From the NCBI GenBank assembly GCA_949825025.1, contig OX463786.1, forward strand, positions 10,344,387-10,408,386: DNA of 64,000 nucleotides, written 5' to 3'. The position numbers were made by a program, and so were the translations under genes. This document shows positions 59,016 through 64,000 of the stretch, one piece after another (within the stretch, counting starts at the first letter, position 1; the number at the start of each line of letters is the position of its first letter). Below the pieces are notes generated by a model. It saw only the letters and a program-made list of their open reading frames with translations, searched no databases and was not told the DNA's origin. The DNA is from Siphlonurus alternatus. Taxonomy: Eukaryota > Arthropoda > Insecta > Ephemeroptera > Siphlonuridae.

Positions 59016-60473
59016 TAGACTCGATCTCTGCATGTCATTGGTGTCTCGTGTCGTATACACTTCGTAGCAGCATAAACGTTACCGCTGTCTGATTTGCTGG
59101 AGTTGTGTATTTGTAATATTGAGCACTCATTATACGGTTTCGTATAGACTGTGTGTCTTCAAACATTAGAGTAGGAGTTCGTGATGTCTTGCGGCTTACG
59201 TGATTCTTTTTGACAGAAAGAAAAAGTGAAAAGAAAAAAAATGTAATAATTTTGAACGCTACAATTCTAATGTATTATTTACTATACAAACTGTATAATA
59301 TGTGTAATTTTTTTAAGCCGGTAATCTGTTATTAAATAATAGGCCGATATATTTGTTTAATTAAAGTTATATTTTTGTCAATTAACATAAAATATGACAA
59401 ATATGTTAAACTCTTTAAAATTGAATTTTTGATGGATTTTCATTCTTTAATTAAATTTTCAATTTATATATCTTTAAAAAAAAAATACTTTGATTTGACG
59501 TTAAAATTGTCGTGTGTAAATACTTAAAAGTTTATATACATAAGCAACATATTTTTATTATAATACGTAATTAACTTACATAATATAGGCATACAAGTAT
59601 ACATAATATACTTGCATAATATAAAATGTGACAAATATTTATTTTTTTAATTGTAAATTTTATGCAAAGAAAAAAATTTGATTTTCATTTTCATGATTAT
59701 TAATAAAAAATTGATACAAAAAAGATCGTAAAAAAATTGGTGTTTAAAAAAATTGCTCAGGTGTCTAATTGATGCTACTGTCCGAATTTGTGAGTCAGAT
59801 TTAGCAAATTTATTCTCAGTGAGAGGCCAGACACCTGCTGGTATTTTATCTCGTCTTCTACGGTCAAGTTCATTCAGTCGTGAGAGTGAAAATAATAAAA
59901 AAAAAAATAAAAAAAACTCGCTTGGCAACATGATTAAATATGCACAGACATCAATGCAAAAAAAATTGCTGTTATATAATAAACCTATATTATAAAATGT
60001 TAATGAAAAATTATATTGTGATTTGATCGAAATATATCATGATACTTATTATTTTGATTGATTTTAGTTAAATTACGTAATATTATAAATAATATTATTG
60101 TATTCGTGATTATTTTTTAATGTAGATTGTATATACGGAACTTTTGACAAAATCAATAATGCGATATTTAAAATAATTTCAAGCATGATTGTCGTACAGT
60201 AAAAATTTTATTAGCATAAAAATATTAGTACAGTATTAAATAAAGCTAATGCTAAATTTAAACATATAAAATTAATTTTTTTAAATGATCTATGGAGAAC
60301 ATTCTCAAATTCCTTGGGATATAGTGGCACAGTTCAAATCCTCAAGCAGAGCTTCCGTTTAGATCCTTATGAGTCAGTAGGACATTTTCGAGGACATTCG
60401 AGGACAAATTTATATAATAAAACACCCTATAGCAAGTCACTGAAGCTATATGCTTTACTGTTTCAGTTATTTA

Positions 60474-60610
60474 ATTCGATGTACAGATTTGCTTCAGAAA
60501 ATTTCCCTTTGCAGCCTTGTTAGTCACCATGCTCCGTAAGAATAACACAGAGCATGGTGATTAACATGGCTGCAGAGGGAAATTTTCCAAGGCGACGAGT
60601 GTACATCTCT
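60474..60610. repeat. Foldback element in intron 1
   Basis: Inner arms 60497-60534 and 60550-60588 (GAAAATTTCCCTTTGCAGCC ... GGCTGCAGAGGGAAATTTTC; CACCATGCTC / GAGCATGGTG) are nearly perfect. Weaker outer arms extend to GATGTACA / TGTACATC. Confidence 0.75.
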
Positions 60611-62653
60611 AGACAGCACGCTCAGTTGCTCTGTTGACACGCAGTTGATCGGAGTGATGAATTTTGGGATCGCTGAACTTTTTTCTAACCTCCATCAAAA
60701 TTGTAAAATCTCTTTTATCTCAGCTCCAGTAAATCATATACAGAGGTAAAGTTAATGCTCTCCGGAGGTGTACAGTCACAAAAATATTACGTAAATAAAT
60801 TTGATTAATTCAATAACAAGGCTTAAGAAGAAAATAGCTGTGTATAAATTCTTTTATTATTTAATTTTTATAAATAAATAGCAGGGATGATGTGAAGATG
60901 GCGAAGTATTTTAATATTACACTCCTGTATCTACTTGTATTTTTTATTTATTTGCCGATGATAGAAAAATCATATTACTTCTAATTATCATTGCTTACAA
61001 TTAATCGAAATTAAAAACGTTTCCTTAAAAAACACGATGATTCTACCACAGAATACATTTATTTTTAGATGTTGCTTTGAAAATGACAATGCATTAAATT
61101 TTATATATTTTATTTTAATATATCATATACATCAAATATCAAGTAATATAAATTAAAAATAATAAATTTTGAATAAATTCATTATTATTTAAATAATTAA
61201 ACAAATAAATAAAAAAAATAATTATTATATTAAAATTTTTAAATTTCAAATCATACAATTTTTTGCCATCTCATCATAACACGATACACACGTGGTAAAG
61301 ATGCATTTTACTATTACCTTGTCCTTGACTGAACACTGCATATTGTGACTTGCGATATTTCATCTGCGGTAATATACAATATGGGTGAAGGTGGTCGATG
61401 CATTCAGGTCACTGTGCCATTGCATTTTTAATATTTTCAATACCAATGTCAGCATTGCAAGGTCGTAGTTTATATAATTACAATAAAATGAGCTAGAGAG
61501 ATAATGCATGCATGATTTTATTGGTCATAATTTATTCTATATTTATTTAAATAAATTTAAATTATGGATGATTTCACTTTTTCTATAAAATAATATTGAT
61601 CCGTTTATTATAGTACGTAATTCAAAATTAAATTAATGTATTTTTTTAATAACAGCCGCTAAAATTAAGCGAACCAATTTTTCTCATACGAATGAAATTA
61701 TTTTATTTATTTATTCGACTTAAATGGCGAGGGTAAGGCAATTAGCGTAAATGTTAAATATCTACTTAACCCAATTATATTATTTACATTCAAAACAAAC
61801 TATATCACATTGTTTTCATTGTTGGATCATTTGCTGAAGAATCAATCGAAAGTATAATATATATATTTTTAAAATAAAATGCTGGTATTAAATTTAGGGC
61901 AAACTACCCTATTATACCTATTACCATATAATAAGTAATACTTGCTATTACTATTGTTATTCATTCAATGAAGAAAAGTACTCCCTTAAACACTTTAAAT
62001 CCCTATTTATCCAATGCTATATGCATGTTTTATTTTCATTTTTTTTTTTTTTTCAGTTTAAGAAATAAATTAATTACTATTTATTAAAATTTGAAATTTT
62101 TTGTGTATTTATTGTAATATAAATGTTATATTAAATTAAACAAAAATAATCAATTTTAAATAGTATTTATTATTTGTATAAATATATTAATATAAACAAT
62201 CGAGCTTGTATAAGTAGTATTTACGGGTTAAGAATCCTATTCTATTTGACGTCGGGGTAGATACGATCACAAAAATAACACCCCCAAGTGTACCCACTCA
62301 TTGCATCTAGCGGAGTGTTCATTTGCAAATATCTGCATGGGATAATTCGGGCGTGTAATTTATGAGTGTGTGGGATACGTTCGAGTATATCCTCTAGATA
62401 TAAACTTAAAGACAAAATTAACGTATTCAATATGTATGATGAGTTTATGGTATTTAATCTTTCTTGTAAACAAATTGAATTTCATATTTTCCCTGATGGT
62501 TAGTGTGTTGTTCATATTGCATTATAATAATAATCGAAACTCACTGTCAAAACTCTTTACATTGTATGGCATTCAAAACTACTTTTTTTTTCTTTACCAT
62601 AAAAAAGAAATTTGACAGGTTGTGATTTTTTAAACACACCGGTAAATCAGTTT

Positions 62654-62679
62654 GGGGGGGGAGGGAGGGGGAGGAAGGG
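62654..62679 (+). other. G-quadruplex motif
   Basis: G8-A-GGG-A-G5-AGGAA-GGG: four runs of three or more G with loops of one to five bases, on the sense strand of the CYP307 intron. Confidence 0.7.
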
Positions 62680-63939
62680 TTCCAAATTTTGATAATCTTG
62701 ATCGTTACATGATTTTAAAAACTATACACTTATTTTTTTACCATAAGAATTTAATATACCTGAATACGATATATGATTTTTAAAATTATTTCATTAGGGC
62801 GAATGTAATGATCCTTATTTTTTTTATAATTTTCATTTTTTATTACATTTGCTGCAATAATTAATGATCCTTGCAGTATTTCCAACAAAACTAATTAATT
62901 CATAGTCACATATTTGATAAATTTGTCATAATAATACGACTTAACGTTTCTGTAAATATAACTTTCAATTTTTACCGTTGACTTTCGCCTCCTCCTAGCA
63001 TCAGAGAGGTCAAGGTCTCTAACTAACTCTACGCGACACAACAACTTCAGTTATTTTTGCTGACTTTTCAACTTCCGGGTTAATTTTTCTTATCTTACAT
63101 CACTTGCAGCTTACCTAAAGGTTATAAATGCATACCAATATAAGAGTCATTGTCAAGGACCGTATGTTAATGATGGCATACTTTTAGGACACTATAATAT
63201 AAATAAAGGTGAATTAAGATGACCTTATTTTATTGTATTTTTTTATAATTTTTTATATTATCGTAATGTTGAAATTTTGTTTTTAAATAACTATTTATTG
63301 CAATTACCAATAAATCAGTTAGCAAAATAATTAGATTATAACTTTCACGTGTACAATAATAATTATTTGTTAATTTTCATAGGGGATTCATAATATTACG
63401 TAATAATAATTTTATTTTATAAGAGTATGATTATTATTGCATGTTTTTACGTAATTTTTATATTTTTACAAACCATGAAATAAAGTCGCTCGCTGTTATT
63501 ATATTTTTTAATTGAGTACAAAAGTTATAAATAGTTTTAAATTAATCATAAGTTTTTAATAATATTTTTATTTAAAAACAAAATGTTTATTTAACAAATG
63601 TTTAATAGTATTATATAATTTCTAAATTTTTAATTAATAAAAAAAATCACCCTTTTTGAAGCAAGAACAACGCAATAATTGTAAAAAATTAAAAATGTTT
63701 AAATATTATGAGGTCTTGCTTAATTCATTGTATCTTAACGATAAATGCTTCATATTTTTGTGCAAGAAATTTAAAGTCATCAATTTTGATTTAAAAAAAA
63801 ATTAATCTATAATAAATCAATAAAAATTGTTCTGATTGAAAAAAAACATGTTTAAAGTCTGCAATATCTAACACACCAACGAACAAAGAATTCAATATTA
63901 TAATGAGAAGCTTTAACATTGACGACACAATTCTCTCAG

Positions 63940-64000
63940 CCAATGAAAATCTAGCGCGCGAACTGCGCGCGACGACATGTTCTATCAAGCTTTCTATCCT
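63940..64000. other. CpG-rich window end
   Basis: GCGCGCG at 63954-63960 and 63965-63971 with a CCAAT (63940-63944) just before. Nothing further can be said without the continuation. Confidence 0.3.

Larger units (their letters stand above)
58556..64000 (+). other. CYP307 intron 1 (5' part)
   Basis: Starts with the GTAAGT donor and runs at least to the window end. I looked for the continuation of the conserved block and for heme-binding motifs and found none, so the intron is probably longer than 5.4 kb. A missed small exon cannot be excluded. Confidence 0.6.

Noticed and set aside
58556..64000. Second CYP307 exon within the window
   Set aside because: No frame continues the conserved block after GGDRNN, and no ExxR or heme-Cys motif is visible in the frames to 64000.

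Overview
This is a very AT-rich eukaryotic window full of repeats and poor in genes. The organism is almost certainly an arthropod, most probably an insect. The main evidence is a first coding exon of a CYP307-family cytochrome P450 (spook/spookier type, ecdysteroid biosynthesis) at 58183-58555 (+). Its N-terminal anchor, proline-rich hinge and family-specific GGRPDF..FGGDRNN block are intact, and it ends at a GTAAGT donor. The species cannot be named from this window.

Layout. 1-0.75 kb: a probable 3' end of an unrecognised single-pass membrane protein gene on the minus strand. 0.75-35 kb: no convincing gene, but many short mobile elements. These include long foldback elements (several families), short MITE-like elements with GGGTGCGATTCAC termini, TTCCGG-containing MITEs with Tc1/mariner-like ends, copies of a SINE whose head derives from 5S rRNA, microsatellites and a 137-bp tandem repeat. 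35.6-37.3 kb: a 5'-truncated non-LTR retrotransposon with a 469-codon open reverse transcriptase frame, next to an antisense retrotransposon tail. 37-55 kb: more of the same repeat families. 55-58.2 kb: region upstream of CYP307, with a possible divergent minus-strand promoter/exon, a cluster of GAGGGGAAAT motifs, a full CRE palindrome and a TATA box. 58.6-64 kb: the start of a large CYP307 intron 1, holding a degenerate tandem repeat, a foldback element and a G-quadruplex motif. No later P450 exon was found.

The most notable structure outside the P450 is the repeat landscape. A 5S-rRNA-headed SINE occurs six times, one copy carrying a nested MITE. Two nearly identical ~354-bp foldbacks lie in opposite orientation. 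The 8-bp palindrome TGACGTCA occurs 15 times, where base composition predicts well under one; only part of this is explained by recognised repeats. None of these calls was checked against a database. Family assignments rest on motifs read by eye, and repeat boundaries are approximate to a few bases unless flanking duplications are stated.
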